Source of the DNA: Candidatus Bathyarchaeota archaeon | GTDB lineage: Archaea; Thermoproteota; Bathyarchaeia; Bathyarchaeales; Bathycorpusculaceae | Direction of reading: 5' to 3' | Assembly: GCA_026014595.1 (NCBI GenBank) | Contig: JAOZHY010000016.1 | Location: forward strand, 100,542-164,541 | Length of the DNA stretch: 64,000 nucleotides | Shown here: positions 16,985 to 24,803 of the stretch, one piece after another | How the letters are laid out: every line of letters begins with the position of its first letter | Position numbering within the stretch: position 1 is the first letter of the stretch | Position numbers and translations under genes: made by a program | Notes under the pieces: generated by a model | Databases searched by the model: none | What the model was told of the DNA's origin: nothing | The model's input: only the letters and a program-made list of their open reading frames with translations

Positions 16985-18463
16985 ATGGGCGAAGGCGAAG
17001 GGCGACCACCACCAGAAAAAGTTCCCTTAGAAAAATTGGACGATTGCACATGGCGCATCCCCAAGTACAGGCAGGGAATGCGTGTTCCAGGCATGGTATT
17101 CGCAAACCAAGCCTTATTGGAGAAGATGCAGACTGACCGTACACTTTGGCAGTGTGCGAACGTGGCGCATTTGCCTGGAATCTATAAGTATGCTGTGACT
17201 TTGCCTGATGGGCACGAAGGTTACGGTTTTCCCATCGGAGGTGTGGCAGCAACCGACTACGATGAAGGCGTTATCAGTCCAGGCGGCGTTGGTTACGACA
17301 TCAACTGTGGAGTGCGGCTTTTGACCACGAACCTGACAGAGCAGGAGCTACGCCCTAAGCTTGCGCAGTTGGCGGGCGCGATTTTTGAGAATGTTCCTTC
17401 TGGACTAGGGAGCCGCCGAAAGGACTTCAACGTGAGCGCTGGTGACCTAGACAGGTTGGTGACCGAAGGCGTGCAGTGGCTTATCGACCGTGGACTGGGC
17501 TGGGCTGAAGATGCTGAGCACTGCGAAGAGCGTGGCTGCATGAAGAACACGAACCCCGACAAGGTTTCGGCAACTGCGAAGAACAGAGGCTTGACGCAGA
17601 TTGGCACTTTGGGTTCCGGGAACCATTTCCTAGAAATCCAGAAAGTGGACAAGATCTATGATGAGCGAAAAGCCAAGACTTTTGGCATCGAAGAAAAGAA
17701 TCAAGTTACGGTGATGATCCATTGCGGTTCTCGAGGTTATGGTCATCAGGTGTGTTCAGACTATCTGCGAGTTATGGAGCATGCGGTGCAGAAGTATAGG
17801 ATTAATTTGCCCGACAGGGAGTTGGCGTGCGCGCCGGGAAACAGCAGCGAGGCAAGCGATTATTTTCAGGCGATGGCGTGCGCGGTTAACTATGCCTTCT
17901 CGAACAGGCAAGCGATTATGCATTGGGTGAGGCAGAGTTTCCAGCAGGTTTACCATGAGGACGCTGAGAAGTTCGGGTTGAAGCTTGTTTATGACGTGGC
18001 GCACAACATCGCCAAAATTGAAACGCACCAGATTAACGGTGGCAAGAAGAAAGTGTGGGTTCACAGAAAAGGTGCCACACGAGCTTTTCCACCAGGAAGC
18101 GCCGAGATTCCAGCTGATTACCGTGCTGAAGGTCAACCTGTGCTTATTCCAGGCAGCATGGGAACGAGCAGTTGGGTGCTGGTGGGCTCCCATAAAGCTA
18201 TGGAGTTGACTTTCGGCTCCACGGCACACGGTGCCGGCAGGATGATGAGTCGTTCCGCAGCGAAGCGCAAATGGTGGGGTGGCGACATAAAGACTGGTTT
18301 GGAGAAGCGTGGAATCGTGGTTCGCGCCGCGAGCACGGTCGTGTTGGCTGAGGAAGCGGATCCAGCGTACAAGAACGTGGATGTGGTGGCGGATGTTAGT
18401 GACCAGGTTGGGATTGCCACGAAGGTTGCGCGTCTTGTACCAATAGCGGTCGTTAAGGGTTAA
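16985..18463 (+). CDS. rtcB: RtcB RNA 3'-phosphate ligase (tRNA-splicing ligase)
   Basis: This 492-residue protein carries the family signature: DGHEGYGFPIGGVAA, the manganese-ligand Cys in GYDINCGVR, GSGNHFLEIQ, HCGSRGYGHQ, and the C-terminal AHGAGRMMSR and VVADVS segments that include the guanylylated-histidine region. It joins 2',3'-cyclic phosphate and 5'-OH RNA ends and ligates tRNA exons. The frame is open from GTG 16967, but ATG 16985 has the better Shine-Dalgarno (AAGGTTGAG). A TATA-like TTTTATATTC lies near 16940. It is functionally coupled with the archease encoded upstream. Confidence 0.96.
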   Translation: MGEGEGRPPPEKVPLEKLDDCTWRIPKYRQGMRVPGMVFANQALLEKMQTDRTLWQCANVAHLPGIYKYAVTLPDGHEGYGFPIGGVAATDYDEGVISPGGVGYDINCGVRLLTTNLTEQELRPKLAQLAGAIFENVPSGLGSRRKDFNVSAGDLDRLVTEGVQWLIDRGLGWAEDAEHCEERGCMKNTNPDKVSATAKNRGLTQIGTLGSGNHFLEIQKVDKIYDERKAKTFGIEEKNQVTVMIHCGSRGYGHQVCSDYLRVMEHAVQKYRINLPDRELACAPGNSSEASDYFQAMACAVNYAFSNRQAIMHWVRQSFQQVYHEDAEKFGLKLVYDVAHNIAKIETHQINGGKKKVWVHRKGATRAFPPGSAEIPADYRAEGQPVLIPGSMGTSSWVLVGSHKAMELTFGSTAHGAGRMMSRSAAKRKWWGGDIKTGLEKRGIVVRAASTVVLAEEADPAYKNVDVVADVSDQVGIATKVARLVPIAVVKG

Positions 18464-18469
18464 ACAACC

Positions 18470-18655
18470 ATGGTTGCAGTCAGCGGTTTATCGGCAAGAA
18501 GGAAGAAGAACGCTGTCGGCGTAATCGCCATTGCTCTTTTGCTGGTTTTCACTGTCCTGGCGTTTGTCGACGTCCTATCTTTCATAGAGTGGATAATTGC
18601 GGACTTGATTGTTGCGGTAGTTGCTAACTTGATCCTGCGAAGGGTTGGAAGATAG
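18470..18655 (+). CDS. Small membrane protein, two TM segments
   Basis: This 61-residue peptide has a basic N-terminus (SARRKKN) and two hydrophobic stretches (VGVIAIALLLVFTVLAFVDV and IEWIIADLIVAVVANLIL), ending RRVGR. The ATG is 6 bp after the rtcB stop. No family is recognised. The amphipathic composition with flanking positive charges supports a real membrane peptide, but function cannot be inferred. Confidence 0.5.
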   Translation: MVAVSGLSARRKKNAVGVIAIALLLVFTVLAFVDVLSFIEWIIADLIVAVVANLILRRVGR

Positions 18656-18771
18656 GGACTATAGCGTTTTCCCATGATTTTTCCATTTTTCGTGGTTAAA
18701 GTTAATATCGTCTGCATTGCATGATAATATTTAATGGCGATTTTTCTTAAAGCGCCCCGAAAGGTGATAGC

Positions 18772-19422
18772 TTGAAAGACGAGTGCGGTATCTGCGGCAG
18801 AGTTCTCAGCACCAGGTACATGCGAAGATGCCAGCGGTGCAAACGCTTATTCTGCCGTGATTGCATGGTACCCGATGTTGCCACTGGCGACCCAACGGCG
18901 ATGCTTTGCCTCCACTGCGCTAAACGCGTTGTTTCACCCGTGTCCAAGTCGAAGTACAGCGGGCTTACTAGTTACTTGAGGTTTCGGGGCTCGTTCACCC
19001 AGCTTGTTAAGCTTTCTTTTGCACGCATAGACGGGTTAATCAGCAGCAATCTTCCCATGAGCGCGTACAGGGACGAGGCTTGGTGGAGCAACTCGCCGAA
19101 TGCTCACGCCAAAGGCTGGCTGGATGCTGGTTGGGAGGTGCAGGAGGTAAACTTGAAAGAGGGTGTCGTGACATTCAAGAAGGTGCGTGACGTGCCTTTC
19201 AAAAAATCCAGACATGCGAAGAGTGAGATTAAGCCGTTTACCCCCGTGCGAGTTCGCTCCTCGAAGCCTAAAATGCCATCCAAGACGAAGGTGTCGAAAC
19301 TTTACGCGCGAATCAAGAACTTGGAACGCCAGCGAACCGCTTCACGTGGAAGCATCAGAGGCCTAAAGTCCAGGTCACGCTACGAGAAAAGGCTTTTCAA
19401 GCCTGACGAAAGACCACAGTAA
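18772..19422 (+). CDS. Zinc-finger protein with C-terminal basic region
   Basis: This 216-residue protein has an N-terminal zinc-binding module of CGICG, CQRCKRLFCRDCM and CLHC within the first 50 residues, resembling a short RING/FYVE-like ribbon. A middle segment (YRDEAWWSNSPNAHAKGWL) resembles a small domain widespread in archaea and bacteria (DUF7662-like; assignment from memory). The C-terminus is rich in Lys and Arg and probably nucleic-acid binding. The TTG start at 18772 follows GGTGATAG. Its role is unknown; a regulatory or RNA-associated function is an inference. Confidence 0.7.
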   Translation: MKDECGICGRVLSTRYMRRCQRCKRLFCRDCMVPDVATGDPTAMLCLHCAKRVVSPVSKSKYSGLTSYLRFRGSFTQLVKLSFARIDGLISSNLPMSAYRDEAWWSNSPNAHAKGWLDAGWEVQEVNLKEGVVTFKKVRDVPFKKSRHAKSEIKPFTPVRVRSSKPKMPSKTKVSKLYARIKNLERQRTASRGSIRGLKSRSRYEKRLFKPDERPQ

Positions 19423-19448
19423 TCGCAATGAACTGAAGTGGTGGATTC

Positions 19449-19976
19449 TTGACTGAAAAAACCGTGAGCGGGAAAATCGAGGATGCTTATGCCAAACTGA
19501 AAGAGGTTCTGCTCAAGAAAGGCTGCAAAATCGTTGCGGAGGAAACACCGATGTCTATCTCTGCGATGCAGGGCTCTCTGTGGGGCATAACTCCAAAAAC
19601 CGCTAAAAAACAAGTGATTTACCGCCTTTTTCCTCACGATTCCAGAACGCAGATAACTGCTTCTTCCTCCTTGGCTTCGGACTGGAAAAACCTAACCATA
19701 GTCGGCAGTGCTCTCGCGGTGCTTGTGGCTGCAATGTGCGGTTGGATTGCCATAGACCTGGAAACGTTCACGGCTACTCAGAAACCGAGCAGTTGGAGTT
19801 GGATAGCCACCGTTGACGGTTATGCGAACTTGCAGGTGGCGCAGATGCTTGCGAATCTGGGAAAGGTGCTTGCGGTCTTCCTGGCTGTCGTAATCGTTTT
19901 AGAAGTAGTAATTGCGTTGTACGCGCATTTCAGGGTTAACGCTTTCGCTGAAGAAACATTGAGTTTGCTAAGCTGA
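19449..19976 (+). CDS. Membrane protein with N-terminal cytoplasmic domain
   Basis: This 175-residue protein has about 75 N-terminal soluble residues (EDAYAKLKEVLLKKGCKIVAEE, a fold pattern of helix then strands with an SMQGS-like loop) followed by two TM helices, NLTIVGSALAVLVAAMCGWIA and VLAVFLAVVIVLEVVIALY, separated by an extracellular loop. No family is recognised with confidence. It starts at a TTG at 19449. The 3' end overlaps the convergent membrane gene by 9 bp. Confidence 0.6.
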   Translation: MTEKTVSGKIEDAYAKLKEVLLKKGCKIVAEETPMSISAMQGSLWGITPKTAKKQVIYRLFPHDSRTQITASSSLASDWKNLTIVGSALAVLVAAMCGWIAIDLETFTATQKPSSWSWIATVDGYANLQVAQMLANLGKVLAVFLAVVIVLEVVIALYAHFRVNAFAEETLSLLS

Positions 19977-20435
19977 AGTTGACGCGACTGCCGACTGATG
20001 GCTTTTGCGCCATGTAGTTACGCTGTAGAGTGAAAACGCTAAAACACCGATGAGCACCGCAAATTTGAGTACCGTAAATGCCTGGAATAAGGAAACAGCT
20101 AAAACAGCGGTTGGAATCACGGCTAGCACACAGTAGATTATGGCGACCATAACTAATCCGCCCTTGTTGCGCAGGTCTTTGTTGGAGCGTTTGCCGAAAA
20201 ACCAAGCTGAAAGCCTTCCAAATCCCATGGTGCAGGATCTGCAGTAAGCGCAAGTGCTGCAGCCGAGTCTGCGCAAGATGGCGAAAACCATAAAGACTGC
20301 AAAGAGTAAGAAGAGCCAGAAAGTTAACGTGTTGAAGAACCAAAAAGCCATAGATGCCACAGCAATCCACAGGAGGAGTGCCAAGTTACCTGAGATTAGT
20401 TGGATTTTTGTGTACTCGTATTTGATGTCGCCCAA
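19968..20435 (-). CDS. Membrane protein with cysteine cluster
   Basis: This 155-residue protein has about four TM helices and a cytosolic-looking loop LGCSTCAYCRSCTMGFGRL with four cysteines (C-x2-C-x2-C-x2-C) between helices 2 and 3. The Cys loop could bind a metal or iron-sulfur cluster. The family is not recognised. It is convergent with the membrane protein at 19449, with a 9-bp overlap. The start is ATG 20435. Confidence 0.6.
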   Translation of the reverse strand: MGDIKYEYTKIQLISGNLALLLWIAVASMAFWFFNTLTFWLFLLFAVFMVFAILRRLGCSTCAYCRSCTMGFGRLSAWFFGKRSNKDLRNKGGLVMVAIIYCVLAVIPTAVLAVSLFQAFTVLKFAVLIGVLAFSLYSVTTWRKSHQSAVASTSA

Positions 20436-20572
20436 GGGTTTGAACTCTCTTCAACTCAATAGCACAGACTGACTTATTAGGTAACCTTTGCACAGGGAAT
20501 TTTTGCCATCTCAGCGCTCGAGCAACGTCAGGATAGAAAATCAATAAAAAGCTGGAGAACAATTTCCTACAT

Positions 20573-20929
20573 ATGACGAAATACAAAAGAAAAACCATCG
20601 AAGAAATACTCAGCAAAATCAGTCTAGAACAAAAACAGGTGGCGCAGAAACTTCGTTCCACAGTCAAAAGCGCAGTGCCAGATGCAATAGAGGCTGTGAG
20701 ACAGGGAAAAATAGCTTACAGCATAGAAGGAAAGGACTTTGCATGGATCACCACCGCTGAGAGTCATGTAGATTTGGAGTTTATGTGCGGAACCAGGCTA
20801 AGCTCTGAACACTTGAAAGGAAGAGGCCAGGGAATGGAACGGAGACATATTGAAATAAAAACTGTAAACGCCCTGAATGAGGCTGAAGTTACTGAACTGC
20901 TGAAAAAAGCAGCGGAACTGGTTTGTTAG
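20573..20929 (+). CDS. DUF1801/YdhG-like protein
   Basis: This 118-residue protein contains the pattern of the YdhG/DUF1801 fold: an N-terminal helical segment (LEQKQVAQKLRSTVKSAVPDA), a GKIAYSIEGKDFAWI strand pair and HVDLEFMCGTRL followed by RHIEIKTVNALNEAEV. Family members are small cytosolic proteins of uncertain role, in some cases linked with iron. It starts at ATG 20573 after CTACAT; a TATA-like AATCAATAAAAAGC is near 20540. It is a single gene between the membrane gene and tRNA-Gly. Confidence 0.75.
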   Translation: MTKYKRKTIEEILSKISLEQKQVAQKLRSTVKSAVPDAIEAVRQGKIAYSIEGKDFAWITTAESHVDLEFMCGTRLSSEHLKGRGQGMERRHIEIKTVNALNEAEVTELLKKAAELVC

Positions 20930-21073
20930 CTAAAAGCGCCTAACACAGAGAAACTTGGTCACCGAGCACATTTTGGCTGACGCTTCATCACGCCTTGCTT
21001 CCTTTAAAAACGTGCAGAGTCCAGACGACCCAGATAACCTTAAATTAAGCCTAGAATATGGACTTAACCCAGA

Positions 21074-21151
21074 GCGGTCGTCGTCTAGTTGGTTTAGGAC
21101 ACAAGCCTTCCAAGCTTGCGATCCCGGGTTCGAATCCCGGCGACCGCACCA
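21074..21151 (+). tRNA. tRNA-Gly (anticodon UCC), CCA encoded
   Basis: The acceptor stem GCGGTCG pairs with CGACCGC. The D arm contains AGTTGGTTTAGG. The anticodon stem CAAGC/GCTTG encloses the loop CTTCCAA with anticodon TCC, and the T arm has CCGGGTTCGAATCCCGG. The discriminator A is followed by CCA in the DNA. There is no intron. A TATA-like CTTAAATTAAGC lies about 30 bp upstream. Copy 2 of the 129-bp repeat begins only 15 bp after the CCA. Confidence 0.97.
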
Positions 21152-21166
21152 TTTTTTCCGCTGGAA

Positions 21167-21295
21167 CGGGCGCGCGATTTTTGTTTATACCCTTTGTGTA
21201 GCTTTCAACATGTTAATGGCGTGAAAAAGCGCCAATAGGAGACCTACCCCTCTATAGTTTTCTGCAATCAACCACTAATAGGCGCCAAATAGACT
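21167..21295 (-). repeat. 129-bp repeat element, copy 2
   Basis: This is the exact reverse complement of 12751-12879 with no mismatch. It starts 15 bp downstream of the tRNA-Gly CCA end. Similarity extends a few bases beyond the 129 bp on one side (GAAC with one mismatch), so the boundary there is soft. In this orientation the element begins CGGGCGCGCG, followed by TTTGTTTATACCC, which could act as a TATA-type promoter, and includes the TGGCG/CGCCA hairpin. Confidence 0.9.
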
Positions 21296-21557
21296 GGTTC
21301 TGCGCTGTCTGCGTAAAGCGTCTATCCCCTCCCTTTATTTAAAGGAAATATGGTTTATGGAAAAATGGGAAGTTTCAGTGATTTCTAAAGAGTGAAGCAT
21401 GGAGTAGCTGAAGTTGAATTGAAGCGTGTGGTGTCTATAGAGATGTGGCCTTGTTTGGCAAGTGCCTGGAGAAACGGTGATGTTGTGTTGGGATTTAAAA
21501 AATGGAAGAAGGATTGAAGTTTGTGTCGTCGTTGTCCGCTTTGTTCTGTGGCTTTTT
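21296..21557. other. Intergenic stretch with a TATA-like box and one doubtful small frame
   Basis: No convincing gene is seen. TTTATTTAAAGG near 21336 resembles an archaeal TATA region. A plus-strand frame from GTG 21392 to 21517 could encode 41 residues (beginning MKHGVAEVELKRVVSIEMW), but it has no Shine-Dalgarno and no recognisable family. The stretch separates the repeat copy from the convergent end of the Alba gene. Confidence 0.3.
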
Positions 21558-21851
21558 TTAGCTTGGTTTTTTGGACAGCGTTATTTCCATCGTCGAAACC
21601 ATTCTGCTCTTGTTCTCTCCTTCTCTCGGCGGCATCTCGGCTGTTCCGATGGTTATCTTGCTTACCTGGAGGTCTTTCACGAAACGGTTTCGGGCTATTT
21701 CAGCCACGTCAACTGCTGTGGTTATCGCTTGGCCGCGTGCTTTCAGCGTAATCTCATTCAGGTTTCCCGAGGAGAGACTCGTGATTATCGCTAGAACGTA
21801 GCTCATTGGTGGTTTGTTTCCGACGAAGATCACATCTGCATTCTCAGTCAT
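21558..21851 (-). CDS. alba: Alba chromatin/RNA-binding protein
   Basis: The mature protein of 97 residues starts MTENADVIFVGNKPPMSYVL. It includes the diagnostic VGNKPPM loop, the KARGQAI turn with the DNA-binding lysine region, AVDVAEIARNRF and a C-terminal ITIGT beta hairpin. Alba dimers coat and bridge DNA and bind RNA in archaea. The frame extends upstream to 21950, but the conserved start is the ATG at 21851, preceded by GGAGTGAAGAAA. A minus-strand TATA (ACTTATAAGG) at 21954-21963 implies a leader of about 80 nt. Histone is also encoded in this window. Confidence 0.95.
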   Translation of the reverse strand: MTENADVIFVGNKPPMSYVLAIITSLSSGNLNEITLKARGQAITTAVDVAEIARNRFVKDLQVSKITIGTAEMPPREGENKSRMVSTMEITLSKKPS

Positions 21852-21953
21852 TTTCTTCACTCCTATTTTTGTTGTTTCTTTTGTGTAACGTTGCTGCTTA
21901 TGCGGTTCCGTTCGCGGCAGAACGTTACTGCCTCCTAAATAACCTGCCACTTC

Positions 21954-21963
21954 CTTATAAGTC
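21954..21963 (-). promoter_or_regulatory. TATA box of alba
   Basis: Minus-strand ACTTATAAGG lies about 105 bp upstream of the alba ATG, in a divergent intergenic region shared with the phosphatidyltransferase gene. Confidence 0.4.
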
Positions 21964-22119
21964 CACTGAAAAAAAGGGGCTGCAGCCGCTGCAGATCTTG
22001 CGGTTCAGCTTGGTTAACGCGCCCTCTAAATGCACCCGACATCCCCTTTTGCTTCAAAAATGCGGGCTCGCATAATCCAGTTTAAATATTAAATTTTGAC
22101 ATACAATTAGCGATTTGAA

Positions 22120-22734
22120 TTGCTAACGAGACTGAAGAAAAAAGTCCAGGAGATGTTGAGTTCTGAAGCGGAAGCCGCGCACAGGTTAGGATTAACTCCC
22201 AACACGGTGAGCGCCATTGGTTTGGCTCTTTCGCTTTTTTCCGCCGTCGCCTACGCGTTGGCGCTAAGACATCCTTTGCTGCTCTTGTTGGCTACGATTC
22301 TGCTTTTGGCTTCCGGCTTCTGCGACACGCTGGACGGTATACTGGCACGCAATTACAATCAGGCTTCCGTATTCGGTGGTTTTTTCGATTCTCTTCTTGA
22401 CAGATACGCCGACGCCATCGTTTTTGGAGGCGTGATAATTGGCGGGTTGTGTTACCCTGAATGGGGCTTTGCTGCGTTGGCAGGTGCTCTACTGGTGAGT
22501 TATAGCCGCGCAAGAGCCGAGGCAGCAGGAATTAAGATGGAGTCTGTGGGTTTAGCTGAAAGGGCCGAGCGCATGTTGATTCTCGCTGCGGCAAGTTTAA
22601 TCGCGATTTTTTGGCTTCCAGCCTTGAACTGGGGGATTATTCTACTTGCGGTTCTCTCGAACCTTACGGTTCTGCAAAGAGGACTTCACGTTTACAATTC
22701 GTTAAAGAAAAAAGCGGATAGCCCAGAGACTTAA
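22120..22734 (+). CDS. CDP-alcohol phosphatidyltransferase (archaetidylinositol-phosphate-synthase-like)
   Basis: This 204-residue integral membrane enzyme has the CDP-alcohol phosphotransferase motif spread over DTLDGILARNYNQASVFGGF and DSLLDRYAD (pattern D-x2-D-G-x2-A-R-x8-G-x3-D-x3-D). It has about six TM helices, with N-terminal TPNTVSAIGLALSLFS. It transfers a CDP-activated lipid to an alcohol such as inositol phosphate in archaeal phospholipid synthesis; the exact head group is uncertain. It starts at TTG 22120 (MLTRLKKKV). The stop overlaps the end of the convergent S26e gene by 4 bp. Confidence 0.88.
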   Translation: MLTRLKKKVQEMLSSEAEAAHRLGLTPNTVSAIGLALSLFSAVAYALALRHPLLLLLATILLLASGFCDTLDGILARNYNQASVFGGFFDSLLDRYADAIVFGGVIIGGLCYPEWGFAALAGALLVSYSRARAEAAGIKMESVGLAERAERMLILAAASLIAIFWLPALNWGIILLAVLSNLTVLQRGLHVYNSLKKKADSPET

Positions 22735-23021
22735 TATCGTCTTTTGTAACGTGAGTGCCGCTCGTTTTCAGCTCTCACTTTAACGATTCCTCGGTGTACC
22801 GCGCAGGAAATGCAGTAGTATTTGGTGTCTACCCAAGAAGACAGGTATGTTCCTTTCTGTCGAAGTTCCTTGGCTAATTGAGGCTCGACGAAGGACACTC
22901 GGCGCGTGGACTTTTTGGCTTTGTCGCGTGGCACCATTGATCCACAATTGGCGCATTGTACGAGACCGCTGCTTCCTTTACTTCCTTTGGATCTTCCACG
23001 GCTTTTTCGCTTGAATGGCAA
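22731..23021 (-). CDS. rps26e: Small-subunit ribosomal protein S26e
   Basis: This 96-residue basic protein is recognisable from VQCANCGSMVPRDKA, the C-x2-C half of the zinc site, and YYCISCAVHRGIVKVR, the second half, plus the N-terminal KSRGRSKGS tract. S26e occurs in eukaryotes and TACK archaea but not in most euryarchaea, so it helps place the organism. The ATG at 23021 is 54 bp after the stop of the DUF4438 gene, so both may be one transcript. Confidence 0.95.
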   Translation of the reverse strand: MPFKRKSRGRSKGSKGSSGLVQCANCGSMVPRDKAKKSTRRVSFVEPQLAKELRQKGTYLSSWVDTKYYCISCAVHRGIVKVRAENERHSRYKRRY

Positions 23022-23074
23022 TTATATTTGACTCCTTTTGGCTCTTCGCCATTGCAATTAGTTACTTCTCTAAC

Positions 23075-23962
23075 TTATATATCTGCCCTCAACTTTAGGA
23101 GAAAAGCGATGTTGGCTTTTGGGTCTATTTCAGGTATTATTTTCCCCGTTGGCGACGTCATCAGAGTGGTTACTCCAGGTCCGTGTCCGGCTGTCACGCA
23201 GTTTGTATGCACCACTATGCCTATGGAAACGGCGCCTTGCCTATAGATTCTTCCATAAGAATTGTCTGCGTCGATTATAGCTACTAAGTCACCGAGGCGT
23301 AGCTTCTCGAGCCCGTATTGTTCGATTACGGTTTCGTCGAAGAGTTGGATGTCGTAGTCTCCTGAATGTACGTGGTTGGAACCTAATCCTGAGCCCATTA
23401 TGGCTGCGGGAACCATGTGTGCCACGCGAACCTCAAGTCTGTCGCCGTTAGCTGCGGGTTTCATTGCCTCCAGAAGACGTGGGTCCGTGTTCATCACCTT
23501 TATCTCTGGAAAATCAAGCAGTTTTAAGCCCACACCAAAGGCTTTCACGAGAATCTTGTCGCCATGCAACAGCTTATCCAAGGTTTCTGGCGGAAAATCA
23601 ATAAGGACATGTTCTATTCCGCCGTGCTTGCCGGTGACGACGCCCTTGGCGCCCTTCGCTTCGCCAGTAACGACTACTGCTTCGTTCCCGATGCATGAAA
23701 GCACGTTAAAGGCGGTGTTGGCTGCTTGCCCGCTGCGCGGGTCGTTTTCCTTGTTTTCCACGCTGACGCCAGGTTCTACGTGGTCGGCTTCCCAGCCGCA
23801 TGCTGGGTCTCCGACTCTGATGTTGTAGGTTATTCCTCCTACTCCCGGCAAAACTGACGGCGTTCCCGCGGCTGAAACATTGTAAACTGACCTGAGGGTA
23901 GGGCTGGCGACTTCTCCCATGACTGAGATTCGCACGAGTTTATCCACGTTTGTTCTTAGCAT
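23075..23962 (-). CDS. DUF4438-family protein
   Basis: This 295-residue protein belongs to a family found in archaea and anaerobic bacteria, recognisable from GITYNIRVGDPACGWEADHVEPGV-like sequence (first half GITYNIRVGDPACGW), a GEAKGAKGVVTGKHGG loop and the C-terminal NCVTAGHGPGVTTLM and PEIDPKANI. The structure known for the family is a two-domain beta-rich fold; the biochemical role is not established. It starts at ATG 23962 with GAGGAATAGC upstream. It is followed by S26e on the same strand. Confidence 0.82.
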   Translation of the reverse strand: MLRTNVDKLVRISVMGEVASPTLRSVYNVSAAGTPSVLPGVGGITYNIRVGDPACGWEADHVEPGVSVENKENDPRSGQAANTAFNVLSCIGNEAVVVTGEAKGAKGVVTGKHGGIEHVLIDFPPETLDKLLHGDKILVKAFGVGLKLLDFPEIKVMNTDPRLLEAMKPAANGDRLEVRVAHMVPAAIMGSGLGSNHVHSGDYDIQLFDETVIEQYGLEKLRLGDLVAIIDADNSYGRIYRQGAVSIGIVVHTNCVTAGHGPGVTTLMTSPTGKIIPEIDPKANIAFLLKLRADI

Positions 23963-24128
23963 AAGCTATTCCTCATTCATGCTGTTTACTTGGCAGAAGC
24001 TAATAAACTTGCACCGTATCGTTTTTAAGCGCCACGGCGAACAGTTTTGATTTAGGTAACTCTTAAATTCAGCGGTTCTTATTGTTGACTTGTAAAAACC
24101 AACCTGGCATAACTGTTGGGAGTGGTTC

Positions 24129-24719
24129 TTGGCAATGGCTGAAATTGGATTAAGAACAAGAATGCTGGTCAGAGATGCCATGAGCAGTCCAGTGGTAACC
24201 TTAGGCGAGGAGGAAACTTCAAACAAGGTCGCTAAGCTCATGGATGAAAATAATTTAGGCTGCGTAATAGTCACGAACAAGGCTGGAAAACCTCTTGGAA
24301 TAATCACGGAAAGAGACCTTGTTAAAAGAGTCTTGTCGAAAAACCTGAAACCCGACGCTGTAAAGGCAAAAGACATTATGACTTCCCCGTTGGTCACCAT
24401 AGAACCCGACGCTACCATTAGCGACGCCGCGAGGAGGATGAGCCGCCTAGACATCAGGAGACTTGCTGTGCTCTATAAAGGCAACCTGGTTGGGGTGATT
24501 TCAAGCAAGGACATTCTTGGCGTAATGCCTGAGTTGATTGAGATAATTCAGGAGCGAACACGCATAGAAAGCGAAACTGGCGCAGAAGAGTCGGAAGAGG
24601 AAGAGATGCCTCTTTCAGGATACTGCGACCGCTGCGGCGTGTACTCTGAAAACCTGAAGGACGTTAATGGGCAAAACCTGTGCGAAGACTGCCGCATAGA
24701 ACTAGAAGGCGAAAAATAA
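24129..24719 (+). CDS. CBS-domain pair with C-terminal zinc ribbon
   Basis: This 196-residue protein has two CBS motifs (first ending GIITERDLVKRV, second ending GVISSKDILGVM), an acidic linker (ESEEEEM) and a terminal zinc ribbon YCDRCGVYSENL...LCEDCRIE. CBS pairs bind adenosyl ligands such as AMP, ATP or SAM and usually regulate a partner. Fused ribbons are common in archaea and may contact nucleic acid. It starts at TTG 24129, with ATG two codons later as the alternative. It precedes the dihydroorotase gene by 84 bp on the same strand, but a link is not established. Confidence 0.88.
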   Translation: MAMAEIGLRTRMLVRDAMSSPVVTLGEEETSNKVAKLMDENNLGCVIVTNKAGKPLGIITERDLVKRVLSKNLKPDAVKAKDIMTSPLVTIEPDATISDAARRMSRLDIRRLAVLYKGNLVGVISSKDILGVMPELIEIIQERTRIESETGAEESEEEEMPLSGYCDRCGVYSENLKDVNGQNLCEDCRIELEGEK

Positions 24720-24803
24720 ACCTGCACTCATTGTTTCCTACACGAAAATAAACCTTTTTTAATCTACTTTGCGCTATTCACCTAAACAGCGAGCGCGTTA
24801 AAC

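Noticed and set aside
20955..21224. Plus-strand open frame covering the tRNA-Gly region
   Set aside because: It runs straight through a well-formed tRNA gene and into the repeat, and has no family resemblance or Shine-Dalgarno.
21318..21360. Similarity of CCCTCCCTTTATTTAAAGG to sequence near 45690-45720
   Set aside because: Only short AT-rich blocks match; these look like TATA-type promoter sequences rather than a repeat family.
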